Below, one piece after another: positions 1-7,850 of a stretch of 26,227 nucleotides of DNA. The position numbers and the translations under genes were made by a program. The notes beneath the pieces are model-generated. The model made no database searches, was not told the DNA's origin, and saw only the letters and a program-made list of their open reading frames with translations. This stretch comes from CAZZCN01 sp964652975 (GTDB lineage Bacteria > Bacillota > Clostridia > Saccharofermentanales > UBA5734): positions 1 to 26,227 of the forward strand of contig CAZZCN010000048.1 of the NCBI GenBank assembly GCA_964652975.1. The letters run 5' to 3'. Each line of letters opens with the position of its first letter. The first letter of the stretch is position 1.

Positions 1-2
1 AT

Positions 3-74
3 AATATTCAAGCAAAAACTTCTGTAGAAAACATCATAGAAATGTATAAAGCGGTACGTGATTTCAATAGATAA
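3..74 (+). CDS. C-terminal fragment of a probable glycosyltransferase (5' truncated by window edge)
   Basis: An open frame enters from the left edge and ends at TAA 72-74. It encodes the last 23 residues, ending in EMYKAVRDFNR. A short amphipathic C-terminal helix containing SVENIIEMYK resembles the usual end of GT4-family (group 1) glycosyltransferases, where a helix with an S-x-E-x-(I/M) pattern closes the protein. This is a weak identification because only the tail is visible. The downstream sulfatases lie on the same strand about 55 bp away, so a shared polysaccharide-related transcript is possible. Confidence 0.4.
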   Translation, partial: NIQAKTSVENIIEMYKAVRDFNR

Positions 75-108
75 GGCAAATTTCGGAAATAGTATGTGAT
101 TTCAAAGA

Positions 109-131
109 CAAGGAGACGTAATGATTTTATG
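109..131 (+). promoter_or_regulatory. Translation leader of sulfatase 1, with overlapping 3-codon ORF
   Basis: AGGAG (111-115) is followed by ATG 121, which opens a minimal frame (ATG ATT TTA TGA) whose stop overlaps the real start ATG at 129-131 as ATGA. The same 23-bp leader occurs at 1698-1720 with a single change that removes the decoy ATG. Termination-reinitiation coupling is an inference. Confidence 0.5.
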
Positions 132-1487
132 AAAAAGCCAAATATAATCTTTGTTATTTCAGACCAGCATCGGTCTTGTGACCTTGGTTGTTATGGAAAT
201 AAGGACATTATGACGCCTAACTTCGATGAGTTTTCAAAGAAAGCGATCAGGTTTTCCAATTGCATATCTAACTGCCCGGTCTGTGTTCCGATGAGAGGTT
301 CAATATTGACAGGTCTGATGCCTTTAAGGCATGGTGCTGTTACAAATGACCTTGCAATCAATAAAAACACTGAAAGCATGGCAGATGTGCTTAATGCCAA
401 TGGCTATCATGCAGGTTACATCGGAAAGTGGCATTTGGGCGGGATACCTCGGGACAGATACATACCGGAAGGTGAGCGCCTGGGATTTGCGCAGTGGAAA
501 GCCAATAACTGCTGCCATTCTTACATGAATTCTTATTATTATGATAAAAACAACCATTATCACCGGATAGACGGATATGAACCCATTGCTCAAACTGACA
601 TGGCAATTGACTTTATTTCTGAAAACAGCGACAGGGCATGGGGTCTGGTACTTGCCTACGGCACACCTCACGACCCCTATTTTGAAATGCCGGTACAATA
701 TCTGGAAAAATATAACGCCAAGAACCTGACATTGAGAAAAAATGTATCGGAGAAAATCAAAGAAACCACAGAAGGAACAATTACAAAAGAGGAAATCCAA
801 AAAGCATATCAAGGCTATTATTCACACATATCAGCATTGGACGAGCAGTTCGGCAGACTGCTTGACGCATTGAAAGCAAGCGGCCAGTTCGATAACACCA
901 TCATTGTGTACACATCAGACCATGGAGACATGTTAGGCAGCCAGGGGCTGACTTACAAGCAACTGCCGTATGATGAATCAATAAAGGTGCCTTTAATGGT
1001 TTATTGGAACGGCAAAACAATATCAGGTGTAAGTGAAGAACTTATCGGCCTTGTAGATTTGCCTGTAAGCCTGATGGGTCTTATGGGACTTGAGTTTAAA
1101 AATAAAACCGATGGCATGGACCTTTCCGGATTGTTTACTGACAAAACAGCTAAGGGGTTGGATTACGCCTACATTTTCGACCTGATCCCCTGCCATCAGG
1201 CTTATGACAGAGGCGACACCGACTGGAGGGGGCTAAGGAGTAAAACACATACAATTGCTTTAGCGACAGACAGAAGCGTTGAGCTTTTATTCGACAATCA
1301 AAACGACCCGTATCAGCAAGACAATATTTTTGACAGTTATGATGGCAAAGACGAATTACTGGAAAATCTTTATGAATTTGTAAACAGGCACGATAAGTTT
1401 TGCGATTGGAAAACCATTATTAATGAATACGGGTTAAAGGATGAATGGAACAGCTCGCAAAGCTATTTCCAGCGCGAGTTGCTTTGA
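129..1487 (+). CDS. Sulfatase family hydrolase, Cys-type (copy 1)
   Basis: A 452-aa alkaline-phosphatase-superfamily sulfatase with no visible signal peptide, so probably cytoplasmic. The N-terminus has the metal-binding stretch FVISDQHR (D12, Q13). The formylglycine signature is C52-V-P54-M-R56 followed by GSILTG, so maturation would need an anaerobic sulfatase-maturating enzyme. GKWH (K100, H102) and YTSDHGDMLG (D264, H265) supply further active-site and metal ligands, and K277 fits the conserved lysine. Substrate cannot be read from the sequence; sulfate or phosphonate esters of glycans are possible. I chose ATG 129 because the paralogue at 1718 starts at the equivalent position. A GTG at 96 is in frame but has no good ribosome site. 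AGGAG at 111-115 lies 13 nt from ATG 129 and only 5 nt from a decoy ATG at 121. Confidence 0.9.
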   Translation: MKKPNIIFVISDQHRSCDLGCYGNKDIMTPNFDEFSKKAIRFSNCISNCPVCVPMRGSILTGLMPLRHGAVTNDLAINKNTESMADVLNANGYHAGYIGKWHLGGIPRDRYIPEGERLGFAQWKANNCCHSYMNSYYYDKNNHYHRIDGYEPIAQTDMAIDFISENSDRAWGLVLAYGTPHDPYFEMPVQYLEKYNAKNLTLRKNVSEKIKETTEGTITKEEIQKAYQGYYSHISALDEQFGRLLDALKASGQFDNTIIVYTSDHGDMLGSQGLTYKQLPYDESIKVPLMVYWNGKTISGVSEELIGLVDLPVSLMGLMGLEFKNKTDGMDLSGLFTDKTAKGLDYAYIFDLIPCHQAYDRGDTDWRGLRSKTHTIALATDRSVELLFDNQNDPYQQDNIFDSYDGKDELLENLYEFVNRHDKFCDWKTIINEYGLKDEWNSSQSYFQRELL

Positions 1488-1529
1488 TTTTGATAAATTC
1501 GGGTTTCTTGAATTGGAATATGCTGGCCG

Positions 1530-1721
1530 GAAGAATGCGATGTATGGATAATTTTGGGCAACACAGACGGCTTGACTTTGTGGGTTAACGGTATAAAACG
1601 GATTATCGATAATGATTTTCACACTTATACACCATACACAAACGCAGATTTAATTCACCTGAACAAAGGTGAAAATCTTATAATACTCAAATTAACTCAA
1701 GGAGACGTAATAATTTTATGA
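1530..1721 (+). pseudogene. Remnant of a beta-sandwich (carbohydrate-binding-like) C-terminal domain
   Basis: The space between the two sulfatases has no intact gene, but one frame reads through about 60 codons without a start, ending at TGA 1719-1721. It contains the stretches LTLWVNGIKR and LNKGENLIILKL. The pattern of W-V-N-G, a Tyr/Thr-rich loop, then 'hlnkGeN-ilvKl' is typical of jelly-roll or PA14/galactose-binding-like domains at the C-termini of secreted or glycan-active hydrolases. No ATG with a ribosome site precedes it, and upstream the frame closes at a TGA near 1519. I read it as the decayed 3' end of a gene once located between the sulfatases. Its last codons have become the leader of sulfatase 2, with TGA overlapping the ATG at 1718. 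The family name is uncertain; the coding-like character is clearer. Confidence 0.45.
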
Positions 1722-3106
1722 AAAAACCAAACATCCTGATGATTGTCACCGATCAACACAGATACGATTCAATCGGATACGCAAAATCCAGTCCTGTTCT
1801 GACACCGAATATTGACAGGCTTGCGAGCGAAGGTATGTGGTTTTCTAATGCGTACACTCCAATTCCAATCTGCTGTCCTGCAAGGCAGACATTGCTGAAC
1901 GGACAAAGGTGCGAGGCTTTCGGCGCTTTGTGGAACTACGATATAACACTGAAGATTCCCGCGCTTGAGCCTGAGATGTACACATGGACAAAGGCATTGC
2001 AGCAAATCGACTATAACATGGCGTACATAGGAAAGTGGCATGTGCATAAGACTTTTACCCCGTTGGATTATGGGTTTGACTATTATTATTCCGAAGGTGA
2101 TTATTATCAATACCGCCAGCTGAATCATCCGGATAAATCTATAGACAACAAGTGGTTCGGGCAGACGGACCCGATTCCGTTGGAAGACTCTAAAACCCAT
2201 ATTCTAGCGAGAAAAGCAGTAGAAAAAATCGAGGAATATTCAAAATCTAATAATCCCTGGCACATAAGACTGGACTACTCTGAACCACATCTGCCTTGTA
2301 ATCCGTGCAAGGAGTTCGCCGATCTTTACAAGCCCGAGGATATGATCGAATGGGGAAGTTTCAAGGACGATTTTCACAACAAGCCATACATTCAGAAGCA
2401 AAACGTAGTAAGCTGGGATCTCGACGAAAAGACGTGGGAAGACTGGTCTTTTTACGTTGCAAGATATTACGCGGTCATAAGCCAGATTGACGATGCGGTC
2501 GGGAAGGTTTTGGCGGCACTGAAGGAATCGGGACAGGAGGAAGAGACGATTGTTGTTTTTACCACTGACCATGGAGACATGTGCGGAGCGCATAGAATGA
2601 TTGACAAGCATTGCGTGATGTATGACGATATCGTAAAGGTTCCTTTGATAATTAAATGGCCCGGTGTTGTTGAGAAAAACAGCAGGTCAAGCGATTTTGT
2701 TTATAATTTTCTGGATATCCAGCCAACGATTCTAGAAGGCTGCGGGTTGGAGATCCAACCGTTTTTTCATGGGCGGTCTTTGACTAACATGCTAAAAGGC
2801 CAAACCGAAGAGGATTGGCGCAAAGAAGTGGTATCAACATACAACGGCCAGCAATTCGGACTTTATTGTCAGCGCATGCTGAGAAACGAGCATTTCAAGT
2901 ACATTTGGAATATGACGGATGTCGACGAGTTGTACGATATGGTAAATGATCCGTACGAGCTGGAAAATCTCAGTCACAACGATAATTTCAAGGAAACCCT
3001 TTCTGAAATGCGCTTGAAACTATATGAACTTCTAAAAAAGGAAGGGGACGACATACTGAGAACGCCGTTTATAGATAATCAACTGCTGAAAAACAGGAAG
3101 TGTTAA
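1718..3106 (+). CDS. Sulfatase family hydrolase, Cys-type (copy 2)
   Basis: A 462-aa sulfatase paralogous to the gene at 129. It begins MKKPNILMIVTDQHR (D12, Q13) and carries C52-C-P54-A-R56 in the same register as copy 1, then QTLLNG. YIGKWHVHK and FTTDHGDMCGAHRMIDKH give the other active-site His, Lys and Asp residues. The middle and C-terminal parts differ clearly from copy 1 (for example LDYSEPHLPCNP), so the pair has probably diverged in substrate rather than being a recent duplication. The start is fixed by GGAG at 1701-1704 and by the shared leader. It ends 39 bp before the convergent tmcAL stop. With the upstream glycosyltransferase tail this suggests a polysaccharide-modification or scavenging locus, but no substrate is evident. 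Confidence 0.9.
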   Translation: MKKPNILMIVTDQHRYDSIGYAKSSPVLTPNIDRLASEGMWFSNAYTPIPICCPARQTLLNGQRCEAFGALWNYDITLKIPALEPEMYTWTKALQQIDYNMAYIGKWHVHKTFTPLDYGFDYYYSEGDYYQYRQLNHPDKSIDNKWFGQTDPIPLEDSKTHILARKAVEKIEEYSKSNNPWHIRLDYSEPHLPCNPCKEFADLYKPEDMIEWGSFKDDFHNKPYIQKQNVVSWDLDEKTWEDWSFYVARYYAVISQIDDAVGKVLAALKESGQEEETIVVFTTDHGDMCGAHRMIDKHCVMYDDIVKVPLIIKWPGVVEKNSRSSDFVYNFLDIQPTILEGCGLEIQPFFHGRSLTNMLKGQTEEDWRKEVVSTYNGQQFGLYCQRMLRNEHFKYIWNMTDVDELYDMVNDPYELENLSHNDNFKETLSEMRLKLYELLKKEGDDILRTPFIDNQLLKNRKC

Positions 3107-3145
3107 TCGAGTAATCCATTGGTAGTGAATACCGGCTTTCGCTAA

Positions 3146-4829
3146 TTACTTCTTTTTTAAGAGCATTACCGGCTGGTATGTAAAATCCTTGCCGATTATT
3201 CCGTCTGTTTTCAATGACCAGATATCCGTTGATATGCAGTCTAATTCAGCCATTCTTCTGAAGGCGTGGTTTTCTGCTGTATTGGCATGTTCAAGAAAAT
3301 CCGATCCATTCATGATTATCGTTAATTTCGCAGATTTTCTCATCCGCTTGAGGAGATACTGTCCCTTCTTGTCAAATCCAAGAATTCTCAAATATTGAGG
3401 GCCACCTGATTTTTCGAAAGTGGTTAGATCTTCGTTCTTGATTCCCAAGAGCATCTGGATTAATGCACGCCTAACCCGCGACTTTGGAAAACGCTTTGTG
3501 GAAGCTTGTTCTATTAAAGAGTTGAGAGATGCGAAGTTTGGCGAGTTATCAGATGCTTTTGTGGAGGGATTTGGATTAGATTTTTCACTTTTAGTTGTTA
3601 ATTTAAGTGGATTTATATTGGTTGAAGATTGAACAGCATTATCTGAAATAGATGGTTCTGTAAATTTTGTTGGAATAGAAGTATTAGAGAATTCTTCGAA
3701 ATCTGTCGGGTCAGCTGATTCGGTTGTTTCCGATGATTGTGATGAAGTAACTAGATTTGGAGAGTTGAATTTATTGGTGGACTTGCCGGGGTTTGCTGCG
3801 ATATTTTTGAGCCTACTGCCGAGTCCCTCGTTCATACCGGGCATTTTGTCCAGTACTTTGGAATACTTTGGCAATAGCTGAGAATATACAACATCGGCAA
3901 AAATCTCCTGGGACAAAATGCAATTGCCTGCTTGAAATTCACGTGCAAGTATTGCCAGTGCGGCCGTTGGCATAGCATCCGAAAGCGATAAGATGATGTC
4001 TTTTAGTAAAATGTCCTTGCCAGCCAGCACATTCCTGATTGCAGTTGCACTCCAAAAAAAATCAGAATTGGGAGCTTCTGCGGTAATGGCATCTTTGTTT
4101 GCCGGGGCCTGCGAATCCTGATAATCCTGCCCCATGCGCTTAATTGTAAAAGGTTCCATTCCTGTTATCTGTCGTCTGGCAATCGACTTTAAATATTCGA
4201 TTGCCAGTATATTATTGGATTTCTTTAATATTTCGCCTGCATTAAGTGAAGGAAGGTACTCGTTAAGTGCGGATAGTCTAGCTGAAGGGAATGACACCCC
4301 TGTGTCAAGATGCTTCTTGAGAAGTGTCTTATATTCGTCTGGCTCAAAGGACAATATGTCAGAGATTTTGGTCAGATTATTTATGTCTCCGGCCTCGGAA
4401 CCGAAAACAAGGAAGTCGCAAAGGCCGGTGGCCGCGGCAATTGCAACGCCGCCGTCGGCAAACAATTCGGCGCTGCCGGTCGCGTACACGGTGGGCAGCT
4501 CGATTACGAGGTTGACGCCGCCGANNNNNNNNNNNNNNNNNNNNNNNNNNNNNNNNNNNNNNNNNNNNNNNNNNNNNNNNNNNNNNNNNNNNNNNNNNNN
4601 NNNNNNNNNNNNNNNNNNNNNNNNTGCTGTCCGCGGCGTCACCCAGCAACGCTGCCCGTGCACGCGACCATTTGTCCAGCACTGCGGCTTCGCCGCGCTG
4701 GACAAAATTGCCGCTCATTATCGCAATTACCGCACAATCCTCGCCGAACTGCTCTCGTATTTTCCTTATCTGGTACAAATGCCCATTGTGCAATGGATTG
4801 TACTCGCAAATTATTCCAACAACTATCAT
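3146..4829 (-). CDS. tmcAL: tRNA(Met) cytidine acetate ligase (TmcAL / former YlbM), interrupted by an N gap
   Basis: TmcAL activates acetate with ATP to acetylate the wobble cytidine (ac4C34) of elongator tRNA-Met. The start reads MIVVGIICEYNPLHNGHLY with the nucleotidyltransferase HxGH motif at residues 14-17, then IAIMSGNFVQRGE and DKWSRARAAL, all characteristic of the family. After 100 N (4525-4624) it resumes as GGVNLVIELPTVYATGSAELF, followed by WSATAIRNVL and RRALIQMLLGI. ATG 4829 is preceded by GAGGTGG at 8-nt spacing; a GTG at 4841 is in frame but lacks a site. The flanks are in different frames across the 100 N, which is consistent with an arbitrary gap length. The protein is about 530 aa or more, against roughly 400 for the family. 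The excess is mostly an 88-residue Ser/Thr/Asn/Pro-rich insertion (3537-3800). It lies 25 bp downstream of hipA on the same strand. Confidence 0.85.
4525..4624. other. Scaffold gap (100 N) inside tmcAL
   Basis: Exactly 100 undetermined bases, the usual placeholder for a gap of unknown size. The flanks carry a 9-bp inverted repeat, TGACGCCGC at 4513-4521 and GCGGCGTCA at 4633-4641, and are distinctly GC-richer than the rest of the window. In the protein family, the residues before the gap (RAAL) and after it (GVNLVIELP) are almost contiguous, so little or no real sequence may be missing. Confidence 0.95.
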
Positions 4830-4854
4830 ATCAATACCCACCTCAATTTCTATC

Positions 4855-6108
4855 TTATATTGAAAAAGCTGGCCGCATATATTCTACTGTGTCCCTGCTT
4901 AGTCCATAAAGTTCTGCAATTTTTACCCAGCTATCTTTCACCGTTTCGCAGATATCTGCAGAAATTCTTACTGATTCATCTTTAGTAAGACCAAAGTATT
5001 CGGCAACTTCAATTGCCAATGACAAATCAATACTGTTGTCATACTCACTTACATTGAGTGAAAGCCTGTCGCCGGAAGGAATGGGATTCACATCAAAGAG
5101 TGGTGATAGCCTCCACCCGCTGGACATTAGAAGAAAGCCATGGTTGCGTAGATGGTCATCGGTATTAGAAACGGCCATATTAAAAACGATTCGTTTCCAT
5201 AATTCAATCAAGTCTTGTTTCGGCTCGGCTCCATTTGCTCTGATATAGTCTGCCAATTCAAGATAACTTGTTCCGTCCGCCGCTGATGCTCCATCTGTTT
5301 TTCCAATCAGAGTCATTGCAGATGCAAAGTGTATTCGCCTTTTCCCCTCACGATCAAATCTTTTGACCAAAAAAGTACTACCCTTTTTCGAAAAAGTTTC
5401 AAGTTTCGATTCGGGTACATTCAAAGAGCAATGACGCGCCAAATCGTGTACGACTTTCTCCCATGCACCGCTATTGTATTCATCATTTTTTGATGGAAAT
5501 TTCGCAATCCATAAGGAGCCATCTGTTGCCTGCACAGTTGCTTTAGGCCTTGCACCGCCAAGTGAAGAACCGGGTGCCAAAAGTTCTCGCAACCACTTTT
5601 CTTCAAATCCCTTTTCATCATTTTCGAAGGCAATAGAGGCATTTTCCAGTGTCCTGAGATGAATCCATGGAGGAGTAGTGAAGTCTTTATCGTTGGAGAG
5701 AAACTCACCTCCCTCTTCCAAGCTAAAGCGAAGAGCACCCATACGAGACTCGTCGTATACTCCAAGTAAAAAATCACTTTCCATCAGATTGCGGGGCTTG
5801 CGATTTTCTTTTCGGGCGTCGATTACTTCCTTGCGCTTCATAAGAAGTCTGCCCCATCTATCAGGACAGGAGTCTGCGAACACACCAAACAATCGCTTGT
5901 CAACGGGTGCATACTGCCGTCCTCTGTAGAGGGAAAGATCTGGATCAAGAGAGTAGGAACTATTGAAAGAATCTAGCCATTCATCAGTGTATTCGAAGGA
6001 GAAGGTTTCTTGACCTCTGATAAATGATGTATTCAACCTGCCAATAAGAGTGGGATTCTCATTGCACCAGTTCTCATATACAAATATGGTCTTTTCAGTT
6101 TGAGGCAT
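4855..6108 (-). CDS. hipA: HipA-family serine/threonine kinase toxin
   Basis: A 417-aa HipA-like protein, the toxin kinase of a type II HipBA toxin-antitoxin module. HipA kinases inactivate targets such as glutamyl-tRNA synthetase; the target here is not known. It has the N-terminal HipA_N-like region (LFGVFADSCPDRWGRLLMKR), the Gly-rich segment GSSLGGARPKA at about 180-190, and nucleotide-binding K203 (WIAKFPSKND). The catalytic loop is SNTDDHLRNHG (D317, N322) and the metal-binding Asp is D339 in LSPLFDVNP. All key kinase residues are present, so it is probably active. The start overlaps the hipB stop by 14 bp, implying translational coupling, with AAGGTAG upstream inside hipB. tmcAL follows after 25 bp and may share the transcript. 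Confidence 0.88.
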   Translation of the reverse strand: MPQTEKTIFVYENWCNENPTLIGRLNTSFIRGQETFSFEYTDEWLDSFNSSYSLDPDLSLYRGRQYAPVDKRLFGVFADSCPDRWGRLLMKRKEVIDARKENRKPRNLMESDFLLGVYDESRMGALRFSLEEGGEFLSNDKDFTTPPWIHLRTLENASIAFENDEKGFEEKWLRELLAPGSSLGGARPKATVQATDGSLWIAKFPSKNDEYNSGAWEKVVHDLARHCSLNVPESKLETFSKKGSTFLVKRFDREGKRRIHFASAMTLIGKTDGASAADGTSYLELADYIRANGAEPKQDLIELWKRIVFNMAVSNTDDHLRNHGFLLMSSGWRLSPLFDVNPIPSGDRLSLNVSEYDNSIDLSLAIEVAEYFGLTKDESVRISADICETVKDSWVKIAELYGLSRDTVEYMRPAFSI

Positions 6109-6430
6109 TATTTCTACCTTTCTTTGGTGCTCTTTTTCTCGTTGTCAAACCTAAATCCTGCAGTTTCCTTCCTAATTCATCGTCCTTTGCAATCAAGAGT
6201 AGATCTGTATCAAGATTATTGAGAGCATGCAAAACAGCTGCATATGATCCTATAGAAACAGTCGAAGAACCATTTTCAATTGCATTCACAGTCTGCCTGC
6301 TTATTCCGGCTCGCTCTGCCACAAGCTCGGCAGATATTTTCCGTCTCAGGCGTGCAAGCTTGATTTGTTCGCCCATTTGCTCCAACATCGCTCGTGTCTT
6401 TGGCATTACGATTGCAGTCTTCTTACTCAT
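6095..6430 (-). CDS. hipB: HipB-like XRE-family antitoxin / repressor
   Basis: A 111-aa helix-turn-helix protein of the Cro/C1 (XRE) type. The HTH runs roughly from residue 18 to 70 and includes GEQIKLARLRRKIS and ERAGISRQTVNAIE, the classic recognition-helix pattern. A basic C-terminal tail (RKRAPKKGRNN) follows. It is the first gene of the minus-strand operon and overlaps hipA, as expected for an antitoxin that neutralises the kinase and represses its own promoter. GGTGG lies 7 nt before ATG 6430. The promoter region carries duplicated operator-like sequence (6456-6544). Confidence 0.87.
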   Translation of the reverse strand: MSKKTAIVMPKTRAMLEQMGEQIKLARLRRKISAELVAERAGISRQTVNAIENGSSTVSIGSYAAVLHALNNLDTDLLLIAKDDELGRKLQDLGLTTRKRAPKKGRNNASN

Positions 6431-6455
6431 GCTTTCACCACCGTTCTTGTAATAC

Positions 6456-6489
6456 CTAATATAATATACAATTTAGTTCTAAATGTCAA
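6456..6489 (-). promoter_or_regulatory. Proximal hipBA promoter within direct repeat copy 1
   Basis: On the minus strand, TTGACA (6489-6484), a 17-bp spacer and TATTAT (6466-6461) form a near-consensus sigma-70-type promoter about 30 bp from the hipB start. It lies inside a 34-bp unit repeated at 6511-6544, with 29 of 34 positions identical. Confidence 0.7.
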
Positions 6490-6510
6490 ACATATATAAT
6501 ATTATAATGT

Positions 6511-6544
6511 CTAATATAATATGCATATTAGTTAAAAATGTCAA
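6511..6544 (-). promoter_or_regulatory. Distal hipBA promoter within direct repeat copy 2, with palindromic operator candidate
   Basis: The second copy of the 34-bp repeat also has TTGACA (6544-6539), 17 bp, TATTAT (6521-6516) on the minus strand. It contains a perfect 14-bp palindrome, TAATATGCATATTA (6517-6530), overlapping the -10 and spacer, a plausible HipB operator. A further 12-bp palindrome, TATAATATTATA, lies at 6495-6506 between the copies. Confidence 0.65.
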
Positions 6545-6641
6545 TTATATAGGCTATTATAAAATTACAAACCTTTGAAAAAATTCAAACATTTGTCATA
6601 TGTGAAATCTTTTATTGATTCTACAATTTTCTTTTTTATGT

Positions 6642-6647
6642 TACAAT
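6642..6647 (+). promoter_or_regulatory. Candidate -10 element for the ComEC-like gene operon
   Basis: TACAAT in the context TTATGTTACAATATAGC resembles a Firmicute -10 box. It lies about 80 bp before the gene start. The matching -35 (TTCTAC at 17 bp) is poor, so this is tentative. Confidence 0.3.
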
Positions 6648-6726
6648 ATAGCAAGAAATTCACGGTTAGAAGTAAGACCCAACACATAGAGGCATATACT
6701 ATAGACTTCTCAGAGGTAAACAAAAG

Positions 6727-7749
6727 ATGAAACGCAAAGCAACAATTTCAACAGGAATTATAACACTGGCACTGATATTCGCCGGTGTCATAGTCATTGC
6801 ATCAGGAATTTCTTCGCTTTTTCAAACTGATAAAAATTCGACCGTTGATAGCTCGACTTCAGGATATTTTTCCGTTGCTTCAACCAACGTGCAAGACAAT
6901 AACTCTGATTCAAGTTTAAATATAGCAGACAATTCCGGTAACAATTCCGGAGAGTTATCGACGTCCTCCAATGCTAGCGGTGATTCCGGCTTGCTATCCG
7001 TACATTTTTTTGATGTAGGTCAAGGTGACAGCGAACTTATAATTTTACCGAACCGCAAGACCATCCTTATAGACGCCGGTACGTCGGATTCAAAAAAGAG
7101 TCTTAAAAACGCTATGGAAGCGCTGGGTATAAAAAGGCTTGACATTGTTATTGCAACGCATCCTCATGCGGACCATATCGGTGGAATGTCCTACATTCTA
7201 GACAATTTCGATATCGGCGAGATATACATGCCACAGGTATCTAACAATACTGAAACATTTCGTAATCTCCTGAATACAATTGCCAATAAAGGGCTCAAGG
7301 TAAAATCTGCAAAGGCCGGCATTTCAATTACTCTGGATTCTGCAGTCAAAATCAACATGCTGGCTCCGATAACAATCGATAAGAGTGACATTAACAACTG
7401 CTCGGTGGTTATGAAAATAACATATGGTAAGACATCATTCCTTTTTATGGGAGACGCCGAAGAACCTGTTGAGGCAAGTCTTATAAACTCTTCTGCAGAC
7501 CTAGAATCAACTGTGCTTAAAGTCGGACATCATGGATCAACAACATCGTCCAGTCTTAGTTTTATAAAAATGGTAAAGCCTCAGATTGCAGTGATTACAG
7601 TGGGAGATGACAACAGCTATAACCATCCGGCAATATCAACACTCGAAAAATTTGAATCGGCAGGGGCAAAAATCCTGCGCACGGACTTAAACGGGACAAT
7701 AGTAATAAAATCCGACCGGAACAAAGTTTCAGTCTCAAGCGAAAAATGA
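6727..7749 (+). CDS. Membrane-anchored ComEC-like metallo-beta-lactamase-fold hydrolase
   Basis: A 340-aa protein with one N-terminal membrane segment (about residues 9-31), a Ser/Asn/Thr-rich linker (about 35-88) and an extracellular metallo-beta-lactamase domain. The domain opens with VHFFDVGQGDSELI, typical of the C-terminal hydrolase part of ComEC/Rec2, here as a separate protein without the ComEC channel. Metal ligands are visible: THPHADH (H145, H147, D149, H150), D243 in FMGDAEEP, VGHHGS (H268, H269) and NHP (H300). Nuclease or phosphodiesterase activity on extracellular DNA or nucleotides is plausible but unproven. The next gene encodes a DUF3006 protein, a common neighbour of this family, supporting an operon that continues to 9406. 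The start ATG 6727 follows a modest GAGG at 6713. Confidence 0.85.
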   Translation: MKRKATISTGIITLALIFAGVIVIASGISSLFQTDKNSTVDSSTSGYFSVASTNVQDNNSDSSLNIADNSGNNSGELSTSSNASGDSGLLSVHFFDVGQGDSELIILPNRKTILIDAGTSDSKKSLKNAMEALGIKRLDIVIATHPHADHIGGMSYILDNFDIGEIYMPQVSNNTETFRNLLNTIANKGLKVKSAKAGISITLDSAVKINMLAPITIDKSDINNCSVVMKITYGKTSFLFMGDAEEPVEASLINSSADLESTVLKVGHHGSTTSSSLSFIKMVKPQIAVITVGDDNSYNHPAISTLEKFESAGAKILRTDLNGTIVIKSDRNKVSVSSEK

Positions 7750-7752
7750 AAA

Positions 7753-7838
7753 CATGCCAAACGAAACGTCCCCCCTGACACCATGCCAAACGAAACGTCC
7801 CCCCTGACACCATGCCAAACGAAACGTCCCCCTGGCAC
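7753..7838 (+). repeat. Three tandem copies of a 29-bp GC-rich repeat
   Basis: Copies at 7753-7781, 7782-7810 and 7811-7838 all start CATGCCAAACGAAACG and continue with a C-run and TGACAC; the third is 28 bp with TGGCAC. Copy 3 can form TGCCA...TGGCA. The block starts 3 bp after the MBL-gene stop and ends just before the ribosome site of the next gene. From memory, related GTGTCAGGGGGACG-type repeats are scattered through Clostridia genomes near REP-associated (IS200-like) transposases. I cannot verify that here. Confidence 0.85.
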
Positions 7839-7850
7839 GAAAGGAGCTTT

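Noticed and set aside
324..812. 162-aa ORF antisense to sulfatase 1
   Set aside because: It is a shadow of a strongly supported sulfatase, with no ribosome site or recognisable domain.
4134..4985. Plus-strand 283-aa ORF across the N gap
   Set aside because: It is antisense to tmcAL, whose family motifs are clear on the minus strand, and is kept open only by the N run.
7753..7838. CRISPR-like array
   Set aside because: The copies are strictly head-to-tail with no unique spacers.
7812..7850. Longer N-terminus for the DUF3006 protein starting in repeat copy 3
   Set aside because: The extra residues are encoded by repeat DNA, and a good AAGGAG site is positioned for ATG 7851.
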